Source: Candidatus Kaiserbacteria bacterium (GTDB taxonomy: Bacteria > Patescibacteriota > Minisyncoccia > Phycocordibacterales > UBA2100). Taken from it: a DNA stretch of 44,639 bases. Under the pieces are notes generated by a model. The model ran no database searches and was not told the DNA's origin. It saw nothing but the letters and a program-made list of their open reading frames with translations. The stretch lies in assembly GCA_023267655.1 (NCBI GenBank), contig JAHFMV010000009.1:1-44639 (forward strand). The letters run 5' to 3'. Both the position numbers and the translations under genes were made by a program. Shown piece by piece: positions 38,117-44,639 of the stretch (positions are counted from its first letter, which is position 1; the number at the start of each line of letters is the position of its first letter).

Positions 38117-38236
38117 TTATTTCTTCTTATATCTCCCCGGCCAGCAGGTGGGACACGTCGGCGTCTTCGCGCTTTTGTAGAACTCGTGCCCGCGACTGCA
38201 GGTGACGAGTTTTCTTTTCGATATTTTCTTCGCCAT
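38117..38236 (-). CDS. 39-aa zinc-ribbon microprotein
   Basis: MAKKISKRKLVTCSRGHEFYKSAKTPTCPTCWPGRYKKK-stop; C-x3-H plus CPTC metal-binding pattern. Confidence 0.6.
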   Translation of the reverse strand: MAKKISKRKLVTCSRGHEFYKSAKTPTCPTCWPGRYKKK

Positions 38237-38243
38237 ACGGCTT

Positions 38244-38725
38244 TTAGCCTTTTCGCGCAGCTTCGATGGCGGCCACATCAATTTTTTTCATTTTCATCAT
38301 CGCTTCGAACGCACGTTTTGCTTCGGCGCCACCGGCGGCCATAGCTTCGGTCAATACGCGCGGCGTAATTTGCCATGACACTCCCCACTTATCTTTGCAC
38401 CAGCCGCACATACTTTCCTTGCCGCCGTTCCCCACTATCGCGTTCCAGTATTTATCTGTTTCTGCTTGATCGTCTGTCGCGATCTGGAAAGAAAATGCCT
38501 CACTCTGCTTGAAGGCCGTGCCGCCGTTGATGGCGACACACGGAATGCCAATGACGGTGAACTCTACCGTAAGCGCATCGCCTCCTTGCCGTCTGGAAAA
38601 TCAGAAGGAGCTTTACGCACAGCAGTCACTTTGCTATCAGGAAACGTAGCGGCATAAAATTCCGCTGCAGCTTCCGCATCCTTCTCGTACCAAAGGCAAA
38701 CTATATTCTTGGGTTGTGTGTTCAT
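38244..38725 (-). pseudogene. PhnB-like VOC/glyoxalase family protein with one frameshift
   Basis: MNTQPKNIVCLWYEKDAEAAAEFYAATFPDSKVTAVRKAPSDFPDGKE, then out of frame GDALTVEFTVIGIPCVAINGGTAFKQSEAFSFQIATDDQAETDKYWNAIVGNGGKESMCGWCKDKWGVSWQITPRVL; explained by loss of one G near 38580. Confidence 0.8.
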
Positions 38726-38850
38726 ATGCGGACAGTATAGCAAATTCGGCAATTTTAAACGGGTTTGCGAGAGAAAATGTAAGATCTCACCTGATTAATC
38801 TCATGATTGATTCAATCCGATATTACTGATAGATTTCAAGTGCAAAAGCT

Positions 38851-39009
38851 ATGGTCTTCCTATATATCATCTTGGCAATATTCGGGCTTACAATTGCTTA
38901 TGTATATTTCGCTAAACCTCCCCAAAAAGGACGGCCTCTTACACCGTTACAACGATTTATGGGATTCTGGGTCCGCATAGTTTCAACAGTCATGTACTGG
39001 TTAGATTGA
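38851..39009 (+). CDS. Possible 52-aa small membrane protein
   Basis: MVFLYIILAIFGLTIAYVYFAKPPQKGRPLTPLQRFMGFWVRIVSTVMYWLD-stop. Confidence 0.4.
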   Translation: MVFLYIILAIFGLTIAYVYFAKPPQKGRPLTPLQRFMGFWVRIVSTVMYWLD

Positions 39010-39218
39010 AGCAATCGAGTAACTTTATATTTGACACTAAGCCGTGCAGTGTTTTCAAGTATGTTATGCACAGTTATATCAGTTGCGCTTTTGCGTGAGT
39101 AGCTCACAATTACGTTACGTACGAGTTGTACGTTGTACTTTAAATTAAAAATATTTCCCTGCTCGGTGTGTGGAAGCCCGGGCAATTTCAAAGGGGCACA
39201 GCGTTAGCAGTATCGTTA

Positions 39219-39413
39219 ACGACACCAAGAAAGATTTTGCACGGTGCTGGGGTGGATGGATAAAACCATCAATCCCAGCTTCCACTGGGATCAGGTAACA
39301 ATACGGGAACATCCCATTTGTTGTCTCATCCAGCGCTGTGCAAAGTTTTGCTTGGTGTTTTTGTTTATCTCTACAAGTTTCTCTAGGAAATTTGTAGAGG
39401 TGTACAAACACCT
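39219..39413. other. Highly structured non-coding region
   Basis: About 29-nt imperfect inverted repeat (ACACCAAGaAAgAtTTTGCACgGtGCTGG versus ACACCAAGcAAaAcTTTGCACaGcGCTGG), then CTCTACAAgTTTC/GAAAtTTGTAGAG and GAGGTGT/ACACCTC hairpins. Confidence 0.55.
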
Positions 39414-39491
39414 CTGAGCGTATTCTAGTTGTCCGCTGGTACGAATGTGCACTTACCAGAAGACATAATCTTTGACGTTCAAATCAAACAT

Positions 39492-39620
39492 ATGAGCTTT
39501 AAAATCGGGCGTGATGCTCGTACTGGCGAATTCACTACGGTGGAGGAGGCACGTGAGGAAAAAGACACTCATACAGTCGAGATCATCAATCTCCCAAAAC
39601 GAAAGAACCACTCCCGTTAA
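39492..39620 (+). CDS. Small hypothetical protein
   Basis: MSFKIGRDARTGEFTTVEEAREEKDTHTVEIINLPKRKNHSR; GRDARTGxF pattern; terminator-like hairpin downstream. Confidence 0.55.
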   Translation: MSFKIGRDARTGEFTTVEEAREEKDTHTVEIINLPKRKNHSR

Positions 39621-39810
39621 CACAGTGTGGTTCTAACGCGAAAGCTTATTAGCTTAATCAGGCAAACCCTATACTAGATAGGGGTTTTCCTGTTGGGCAA
39701 TTATAGTGCTCTACTTGACTTGACCGCAAGCGGTGAAGCAAAGCGTAAGTTGATATCATCATATTGACACTGAACACTTGATGAAGTGTGAAGAAAACAA
39801 AAATCCCCGC

Positions 39811-39982
39811 TTTTGTCGGGGCGGTCTTTTGCTTTTCTGCGTCACACAAATTGATTCACACGCTTTCGCCTGCCCCGTAGCCAACGCGAAGCGTTGTGGT
39901 ACTGGGGTTCCGTCCAAAATTGACCCACAACGACATTTAAGGTAGTTTTCTCGCAGACATCCGCGAGGAAAGGAACGCTGCT
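39811..39982 (+). repeat. Structured intergenic repeat R1 and conserved 5' leader of mini-kinase A
   Basis: ATCCCCGCttttGTCGGGGC terminator-like hairpin; CTGCGTCACACAAATTGATTCACAC; CTGGGGTTCCGTCcAAAATTGACC...GAGGAAAGGAAC. Confidence 0.7.
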
Positions 39983-40543
39983 ATGTGGTGCATCTCACGA
40001 GGTACAAGCCGCATCGTTATTGCGATTCCTTCTCGAGGAATCGTAATCAAATGTGCGCGAGTACGGCGTTGGCCTATTAAGCTACTGTTCAAAGATGTGG
40101 TCGTGACGGGCAGAATGATGCTTCCGAGTTCCAGTCGAAAGACCAAGAAGCTGTATTTGGAATTTGTCGGTTCGGCTATCAACCGAGCGTTCATCCAGTT
40201 TTTCCAAGGATTTACGTCAAATTGGAGAGAGTGGGCTTACTATAAACGAGTGAACCCACGACATCGATCTTTCCTGCAACCAACGTACTTCTCATTGCTC
40301 GGCATTCTCAATATCCAAAAGTTTGGAGAACCGGTAGATACAACACGAGGTGAAGAACTGTATCATCGATTCTTCAAGGTTGCGGGTCAGGCACTCATTC
40401 ACGATGGTCATCATTGGACGTTTGCACGGAATTTTCATTTGGCGCCCGATGGACCAAAGATTCTTGATTACGGTAGCGTAGCGACGCAGAAAATCATTGA
40501 CGAGTACGGAGCTGCTCTTTTTGCAAATTCACAAAGCAAATGA
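39983..40543 (+). CDS. Mini-kinase-like hypothetical protein, paralog A
   Basis: SRIVIAIPSRGIVIKCAR (VAIK-like), FLQPTYFSLLGILNIQKFGEPVD, HDGHHWTFARNFHLAPDGPKILDYGSVAT (catalytic-loop/DFG-like). Confidence 0.75.
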   Translation: MWCISRGTSRIVIAIPSRGIVIKCARVRRWPIKLLFKDVVVTGRMMLPSSSRKTKKLYLEFVGSAINRAFIQFFQGFTSNWREWAYYKRVNPRHRSFLQPTYFSLLGILNIQKFGEPVDTTRGEELYHRFFKVAGQALIHDGHHWTFARNFHLAPDGPKILDYGSVATQKIIDEYGAALFANSQSK

Positions 40544-40545
40544 AA

Positions 40546-40805
40546 ACGGCGCGACCACTTTCGGTCGCGCCGTTTCCCTTTTTACAAACACAAAACCACC
40601 CTTTCGGGCGTTTGTGTTAAAAATTCTGCGTCACACAAATTGATTCACACTCTTTTGCCTGCCCCGCCGTGCCCCGTTGGAAGCCCTGCTTTCCGACTGG
40701 GGTGGCCAGCTTTGCTGTGGTACTGGGGTTCCGTCTAAAATTGACCTCAGTCTACATTTAAGGTAGGTTTCCGGCAGTGTATTGATCGAGGAAAGGAACC
40801 CGATA
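40546..40805 (+). repeat. Structured intergenic repeat R2 and conserved 5' leader of mini-kinase B
   Basis: GGCGCGACCactttcGGTCGCGCC and AACACAAAaccaccctttcgggcgtTTGTGTT hairpins; CTGCGTCACACAAATTGATTCACAC; leader conserved with R1. Confidence 0.75.
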
Positions 40806-41366
40806 ATGTGGCATATCTCCAAGGGAAGAAGCCGCACGGTTGTTGCGATCCCTTCCTTGGGAATTGCGATCAAGTGCGCGCGCATTCAGAAAAGACCATT
40901 TGAAGGATTCTGTGCCGATTTGGACTTTGCATATCGCGAAATGTTTCCGAATCCTGATCCTAAAGTCAGAAAGATCTTCTGGGAAGTTGTACGCGCAAGC
41001 GCTCATCGAGCTTTTACTGCTTTCTTCGAGGGCTTCGTAAGCAACTGGAGAGAGCGAGCGTATTACAAACACGCGAACGCATTGCATCGGCCTTTTCTAC
41101 AGCCGACGTATTTCTCGCTCTTTGGTTTATTCAATGTCCAAAAGTTTGGAGAGCCTATTGATGAGGCTCGAAGCGACGAGATGTATCGCCTATTTCACGC
41201 CGTAGCTGGCGCAGCGCTCATTCGCGACGGTCACCATTGGACTTTCGCAAATAACTTTCACCTAGCTCCTGATGGACTTAAGATTCTCGACTACGGCAAC
41301 GTAGCAACGCAGAAAATTATTGAGGAGTATGGCGCTGCTCTTTTTGCAGGTTTGCAAAGCAAATAA
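40806..41366 (+). CDS. Mini-kinase-like hypothetical protein, paralog B
   Basis: SRTVVAIPSLGIAIKCARI, FLQPTYFSLFGLFNVQKFGEPID, RDGHHWTFANNFHLAPDGLKILDYGNVATQKIIEEYGAALFA; strongly similar to 39983-40543. Confidence 0.75.
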   Translation: MWHISKGRSRTVVAIPSLGIAIKCARIQKRPFEGFCADLDFAYREMFPNPDPKVRKIFWEVVRASAHRAFTAFFEGFVSNWRERAYYKHANALHRPFLQPTYFSLFGLFNVQKFGEPIDEARSDEMYRLFHAVAGAALIRDGHHWTFANNFHLAPDGLKILDYGNVATQKIIEEYGAALFAGLQSK

Positions 41367-41367
41367 A

Positions 41368-41540
41368 GACGGCGCGACCACTTTCGGTCGCGCCGTTCTC
41401 TTTTTACAAACACAAAACCACCCTTTCGGGCATTTGTGTTTAAAATTTTGCGTCACACACAGTAAAACTAACTGTGATCTGCACTTTTTTGTTCCGTTCA
41501 TTAACCCGCGGTCTTTCCCAAACCAAAGCGAGGCTTTGGT
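41368..41540 (+). repeat. Structured intergenic repeat R3
   Basis: Same GGCGCGACC and ACACAAAACCACCCTTTCGGGC hairpins, TTGCGTCACACA, then ACCAAAGCgagGCTTTGGT hairpin. Confidence 0.7.
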
Positions 41541-41579
41541 CGGACGAACATCTCCATGCAGATTTTTTAGTCCCAGCGC

Positions 41580-41613
41580 TTGACAAAATTCGTACCAAAA
41601 GTAGTATACTGGT
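41580..41613 (+). promoter_or_regulatory. Promoter/operator of the toxin-antitoxin pair
   Basis: TTGACA, 19 nt, TATACT, ending 3 nt before the ATG; GTACCA/TGGTAT inverted repeat around the -10. Confidence 0.55.
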
Positions 41614-41892
41614 ATGAATACAACCTTGACCATAAAGATGGACAAGAAACTCCGGGACGAGGCTAAAAAGACCGCAAAGGATCTTGGCGTCCCGCTTACG
41701 ACCGTCATAAACGCGATGGCGCGGCAGTTCGTGCGCGACCGACGTCTTGTACTCGAAGCAGAATGCCCGTTCCCGTCTCACTCACCGAATGCGGAGACGC
41801 GTCGCGCAATTCGCGATGTCCAGCTGGGGAAAAATCTTGAGCAATTCGACTCATTTGAAGACTGGAGAAAAGCGATGCGCTCACAGAAGTAG
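41614..41892 (+). CDS. RelB/DinJ family antitoxin
   Basis: MNTTLTIKMDKKLRDEAKKTAKDLGVPLTTVINAMARQFVRDRRLVLE RHH fold motif. Confidence 0.88.
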   Translation: MNTTLTIKMDKKLRDEAKKTAKDLGVPLTTVINAMARQFVRDRRLVLEAECPFPSHSPNAETRRAIRDVQLGKNLEQFDSFEDWRKAMRSQK

Positions 41893-41897
41893 CCTCT

Positions 41898-42167
41898 ATG
41901 CGCGTGCCTGTCCAACGGACGAAATTTCGACGGGATTACAAACGACAAGTTAAGCGAGGAAAGAACCTCGCGAAGTTGGATGCGGTTGTAGAATTACTTC
42001 TTCTCGACGGTGTGCTCGATCTTTCCTACCGTCCGCATAAACTCTCGGGCGAATATGCGGGATTATGGGAATGTCACATCGAATCTGACTGGCTTTTGAT
42101 CTACAGAGCAACGGACACCGAGGTCACTCTCGCGCGGACAGGCACGCATGCTGATTTGTTTGAGTAA
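41898..42167 (+). CDS. YafQ/RelE family mRNA interferase toxin
   Basis: TKFRRDYKRQVKRGKNLAKLDAVVELLLLDGVLDLSYRPHKLSGEYAGLWECHIESDWLLIYRATDTEVTLARTGTHADLF. Confidence 0.9.
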   Translation: MRVPVQRTKFRRDYKRQVKRGKNLAKLDAVVELLLLDGVLDLSYRPHKLSGEYAGLWECHIESDWLLIYRATDTEVTLARTGTHADLFE

Positions 42168-42290
42168 CACAAAACCACCCTTTCGGGCGTTTGTGTTAAA
42201 AATTCTGCGTCTTCCACACTATTGATTCACACTCTTTTGTTCCGTTCAATGCCCTTCGTCTTTCCGAAGTGTCCGACACCATGAGGGGAT
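42164..42290 (+). repeat. Structured intergenic repeat R4
   Basis: AACACAAAACCACCCTTTCGGGCGTTTGTGTTAAAAATTCTGCGTC...ATTGATTCACACTCTTTTGTTCCGTTC. Confidence 0.7.
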
Positions 42291-42365
42291 GAGTGTCATT
42301 TCCCTTGAGTACTCGATCGAGATACTCAAATCGACTAACAGCAATCCCGAAGGATTGGTTGTATA

Positions 42366-42405
42366 GAATGAATCCACGAGCAGGTTCCCCTACCCGTGCC
42401 TTGTT
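42366..42405 (-). rRNA. rrs: 16S rRNA 3'-terminal exon (helix 45 and tail)
   Basis: Minus strand AACAAGGCACGGGTAGGGGAACCTGCTCGTGGATTCATTC; helix 45 with GGAA loop intact, anti-SD absent. Confidence 0.8.
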
Positions 42406-42563
42406 CATGTTCTTCACGAATTTCTCCGTGCATGGACTATGCCTTCATCCAATTTCGTTTTTGCGATAATTGGAGCCAACATATTATGGCAGTGTCTCTC
42501 CGGCTTCAGCCGGCACTTCTGCCATCTTCATCCCGCTTGCGCAGGATTCCAGTCTCTACAGGT

Positions 42564-42589
42564 TCTAAGAGAATCACTTACTTATCCGA
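42564..42589. repeat. 26-nt inverted repeat, distal arm (pairs with 43183-43208)
   Basis: TCTAAGAGAATCACTTACTTATCCGA versus reverse complement TCTAGGAGAATCACTTACTCATCCGA (24/26). Confidence 0.85.
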
Positions 42590-43232
42590 GTTTATATTGC
42601 ATTGATGGGATGATCTGCCAATCGAACAGGCCGCGAAATATATTTCGCGACTCTTCGGCGTAGATTCCAATGCGATGATAGCCATTATTTTTCTCAACGC
42701 GCGCACGAATTCCGTATAAATCCGTAAACTCCCGCGCTATGAGCTTGTTTTCTTCCTCTGTGAAAGATTGAGTATTGAGGTTGTATCCTCCAATTACACC
42801 CTTTCGCAGTTTTGCATTTCCATCATCCATGAACCAAACCGCAAGAATCATCGATTCTTGAAGATATTCCCGGATTTTGGATGGAATTACCTTTTTACCA
42901 TTCTTATAAAATTCTTTATACAAAGAAGTTAAATAAGGATGGCTAATAGTTCTCGTTGTGTATGAGCGCGTCGGTTCATACCAACGTGGCGGCGTGAGCA
43001 CGAATGGTTTCAAATGCTCAAACTGCCAATCAACGTATTCTTTTTGCTTTTCTGAGCGCGTAATCTTTAACGTGTAATTGGTTTTAGACCAGTTGGGATG
43101 CAAACACGCATCGCCAAGAAGACTTCCAATTACGATCAAACGCTGTTGTTCTGTGAACGACACTGTCTTTAGCTGCCGTATTTCGGATGAGTAAGTGATT
43201 CTCCTAGATTCCCTCGGCGTTGCCGTCGCCAT
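42582..43232 (-). CDS. LAGLIDADG homing endonuclease (alternative GTG start at 43163)
   Basis: TEQQRLIVIGSLLGDACLHPNWSKTNYTLKITRSEKQKEYVDWQFEHLKPF and LAVWFMDDGNAK, both LAGLIDADG motifs. Confidence 0.92.
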   Translation of the reverse strand: MATATPRESRRITYSSEIRQLKTVSFTEQQRLIVIGSLLGDACLHPNWSKTNYTLKITRSEKQKEYVDWQFEHLKPFVLTPPRWYEPTRSYTTRTISHPYLTSLYKEFYKNGKKVIPSKIREYLQESMILAVWFMDDGNAKLRKGVIGGYNLNTQSFTEEENKLIAREFTDLYGIRARVEKNNGYHRIGIYAEESRNIFRGLFDWQIIPSMQYKLG

Positions 43233-43329
43233 GTTGTGAATTTTATCACGTCATGACGAGACGGTTTCTCCGATTTTAGTTGGATTTTTATGCTGTATTA
43301 CTACAACATGTCGCTATGATTTTGTCAAA

Positions 43330-43418
43330 ACGACTTAGTCTTTGTCATTGAGTTTGCCTTGATACATTACAAGAATGTGCTTCGGGCACTCCCAACTTCC
43401 CTGACTTGACGGGCGGTA
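43330..43418 (-). rRNA. rrs: 16S rRNA middle exon (about E. coli 1398-1498, helix 44)
   Basis: ACCGCCCGTCAAGTCAGGGAAGTTGGGAGTGCCCGAAGCACATTC...ATGACAAAGACTAAGTCGT. Confidence 0.85.
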
Positions 43419-43493
43419 TTCTGTTCCATCCAGAATTACTTCTGAATGTTCAAACGCCACGGGACAAGCGGTTTTCCCGCATCCTCGCGGCTT

Positions 43494-43524
43494 CCAAAAA
43501 TTTTATTGTGTACTGGATAGTAGG
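43494..43524. repeat. Long inverted repeat, distal arm (pairs with 43899-43926)
   Basis: CAAAAATTTTATTGTGTACTGGATAGTAGG versus reverse complement CAAAAATAATTGTGTGCTGGATAGTAGG. Confidence 0.8.
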
Positions 43525-43556
43525 GGCGAGTTGGTTCTCGCCCAATGTTTTCTTCG

Positions 43557-43877
43557 TCAACGGTATTTGTCTTCCCTGTCACGCATTGCTTGTAGCGCGG
43601 CACCAGGTGGTTCAGATTTGAACCTTCGATTCGATCTAGCGACCTCGTGATTTTCGTCGAGGTTGCAGCAGATGCACCCCTCTTCGAATGGGCAGCTTGC
43701 GCCACACCACTTACGAGGCTTGCCATCGAACTTCCGCTCAAAGGCGTACTTGTTGCCGTCGTTGAGTTGCTGGCATCTCGATATGTGATCGACTGCCCAT
43801 TGCTCTCCGCGACGATACGCTTCGGCCAGAGGCTGATTCATTGCGAGCAACATCGGTATGTTCACAACTTGTGCCAT
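43557..43877 (-). CDS. Intron-encoded Cys-rich protein of unknown function
   Basis: MAQVVNIPMLLAMNQPLAEAYRRGEQWAVDHISRCQQLNDGNKYAFERKFDGKPRKWCGASCPFEEGCICCNLDENHEVARS...; GGAG upstream of ATG 43877. Confidence 0.55.
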   Translation of the reverse strand: MAQVVNIPMLLAMNQPLAEAYRRGEQWAVDHISRCQQLNDGNKYAFERKFDGKPRKWCGASCPFEEGCICCNLDENHEVARSNRRFKSEPPGAALQAMRDREDKYR

Positions 43878-44317
43878 CGTTCTTCTCCATGATTGCTTCC
43901 TACTATCCAGCACACAATTATTTTTGAATTTGCTCCTTCCCAATTTCGATAAAGAAATTGGTACTACGAACTCTGCTGACTTCTCGTATTGTGTTTGAGC
44001 TGTCGCTCATACCTCAAGGCAATCTTAACAGACTGCATACCTCGAGGACTCTACGAGATCTCTCACGGTAACCGATACACTGTGTATATCTATCTCGATG
44101 TCACTACACGTTAGACAGTTTTTTCATAGAAGCTTCTTCCTGTACTCGAGGAATCGCCTCCGTCTAACGCCACAAACTGACATTCAAGCTAGATACTGCT
44201 ACTTTCACCCTTCACATGCAGAGTCGCCCCTGCATACTGTGATTTCGCTTCACGACACTATGAACTGTCGCGGCTGGACTTTCACCAACTAGCGTACTCG
44301 ATCGCATGACGACCCGA

Positions 44318-44639
44318 GTACAAGGCTTGAGAACGTATTCACCGCGGTGTGGCTGACCCGCGATTACTAGTGATTCCAGCTTCATGAGGTCGGGTTGCAG
44401 ACCTCAATCCGAACTGACGCCGCTTTTAAAGATTTGCTCCGGGTTACCCCATTGCGCCTCGTTGTAACGGCGATTGTAGCGCGTGTGCAGCCCAAGATAT
44501 CAGAGGGACATGCTGACTTGGCGTCATCCCCACCTTCCTCCCCCGTGAGGGGGCAGTCTCGCCTGACAAATATAACAGGCAACGAGGGTTGCGTTCGTTA
44601 CCCCACTGAAGGGAACGATTCAAACCACGAACTGACGAC
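44318..44639 (-). rRNA. rrs: 16S rRNA, 3'-major/minor domain exon (continues beyond the window)
   Basis: Minus strand GTCGTCAGTTCGTG...GGGGATGACGCCAAGTCAGCATG...GGGCTGCACACGCGCTACAAT...GGAATCACTAGTAATCGCGGGTCAGC...GAATACGTTCTCAAGCCTTGTAC. Confidence 0.95.

Larger units (their letters stand above)
42406..43329 (-). mobile_element. Group I-like intron in 16S rRNA after U1498 (E. coli numbering)
   Basis: Exons GACTAAGTCGT and AACAAGG join to GTCGTAACAAGG; 5' exon ends in U, intervening sequence ends in G; encodes LAGLIDADG protein. Confidence 0.8.
43419..44317 (-). mobile_element. Intervening sequence/intron in 16S rRNA near E. coli 1395-1397
   Basis: 16S reads ...CCTTGTAC, then about 0.9 kb of non-rRNA sequence, then ACCGCCCGTC...; exact junction ambiguous by 1-2 nt. 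Confidence 0.78.

Noticed and set aside
39811-42290. Interpretation as a classical integron
   Set aside because: No IntI-like integrase and no convincing GTTRRRY/RYYYAAC core sites; kept only as a cassette-like array.
42196-42417. Minus-strand ORF of 73 aa
   Set aside because: Its N-terminal half is the 16S rRNA 3' exon (helix 45 region) and the rest is repeat R4; chance ORF.
42486-42523. TGGCAG...CCGGCttcaGCCGG...CTGCCA hairpin as an independent repeat element
   Set aside because: Lies inside the second 16S intron and is probably a peripheral intron helix; no second copy noticed in the window.
44098-44582. ORFs 44098-44292 (+) and 44382-44582 (-)
   Set aside because: They lie in the 16S rRNA exon or its insertion; not protein-coding.

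Overview
This looks like a chromosomal segment from a Patescibacteria/CPR-like genome, judged from gene style, intron-bearing rRNA and characteristic small hypothetical families; no search was run. Left to right: (1) an IS integrase remnant, then a + strand operon (171-9216) with a complete-looking legionaminic/nonulosonic-acid pathway plus extra amination, deacetylation and formylation enzymes. (2) A long - strand surface-glycan region (about 9.3-29 kb) with an ABC exporter, GT4/GT2 glycosyltransferases, methyltransferases, a polysaccharide deacetylase, sugar dehydrogenase/epimerase, LTD protein and VirD4/TraG-like ATPase. It is interrupted by a PaaX/Cas2-fold regulator with two matching 36-bp palindromes and by a + strand wHTH cassette bounded by near-identical hairpins. 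(3) A core block with rsmI, murC, murD, murI, murA, tRNA-Leu(CAG) and tRNA-Ile(GAT). (4) An accessory zone (38-42.3 kb) with two mini-kinase-like paralogs, a DinJ/YafQ-type toxin-antitoxin pair and four copies of a structured intergenic repeat. (5) The 3' part of a 16S rRNA gene (- strand, running off the right edge), split by two insertions at the decoding centre. One encodes a LAGLIDADG endonuclease, the other a Cys-rich unknown protein. The main finds are: the two 16S insertions, whose ORFs are both enclosed by long inverted repeats; a 16S 3' tail that keeps helix 45 but lacks the CCUCC anti-Shine-Dalgarno, in a window where most large genes lack an SD; A18/G55 replacing G18/U55 in both tRNAs; an in-frame palindromic insertion inside murC; shuffled heptamer-word repeats; the paired palindromes at the PaaX-like gene; and the repeat-punctuated cassette-like array next to the 16S gene.
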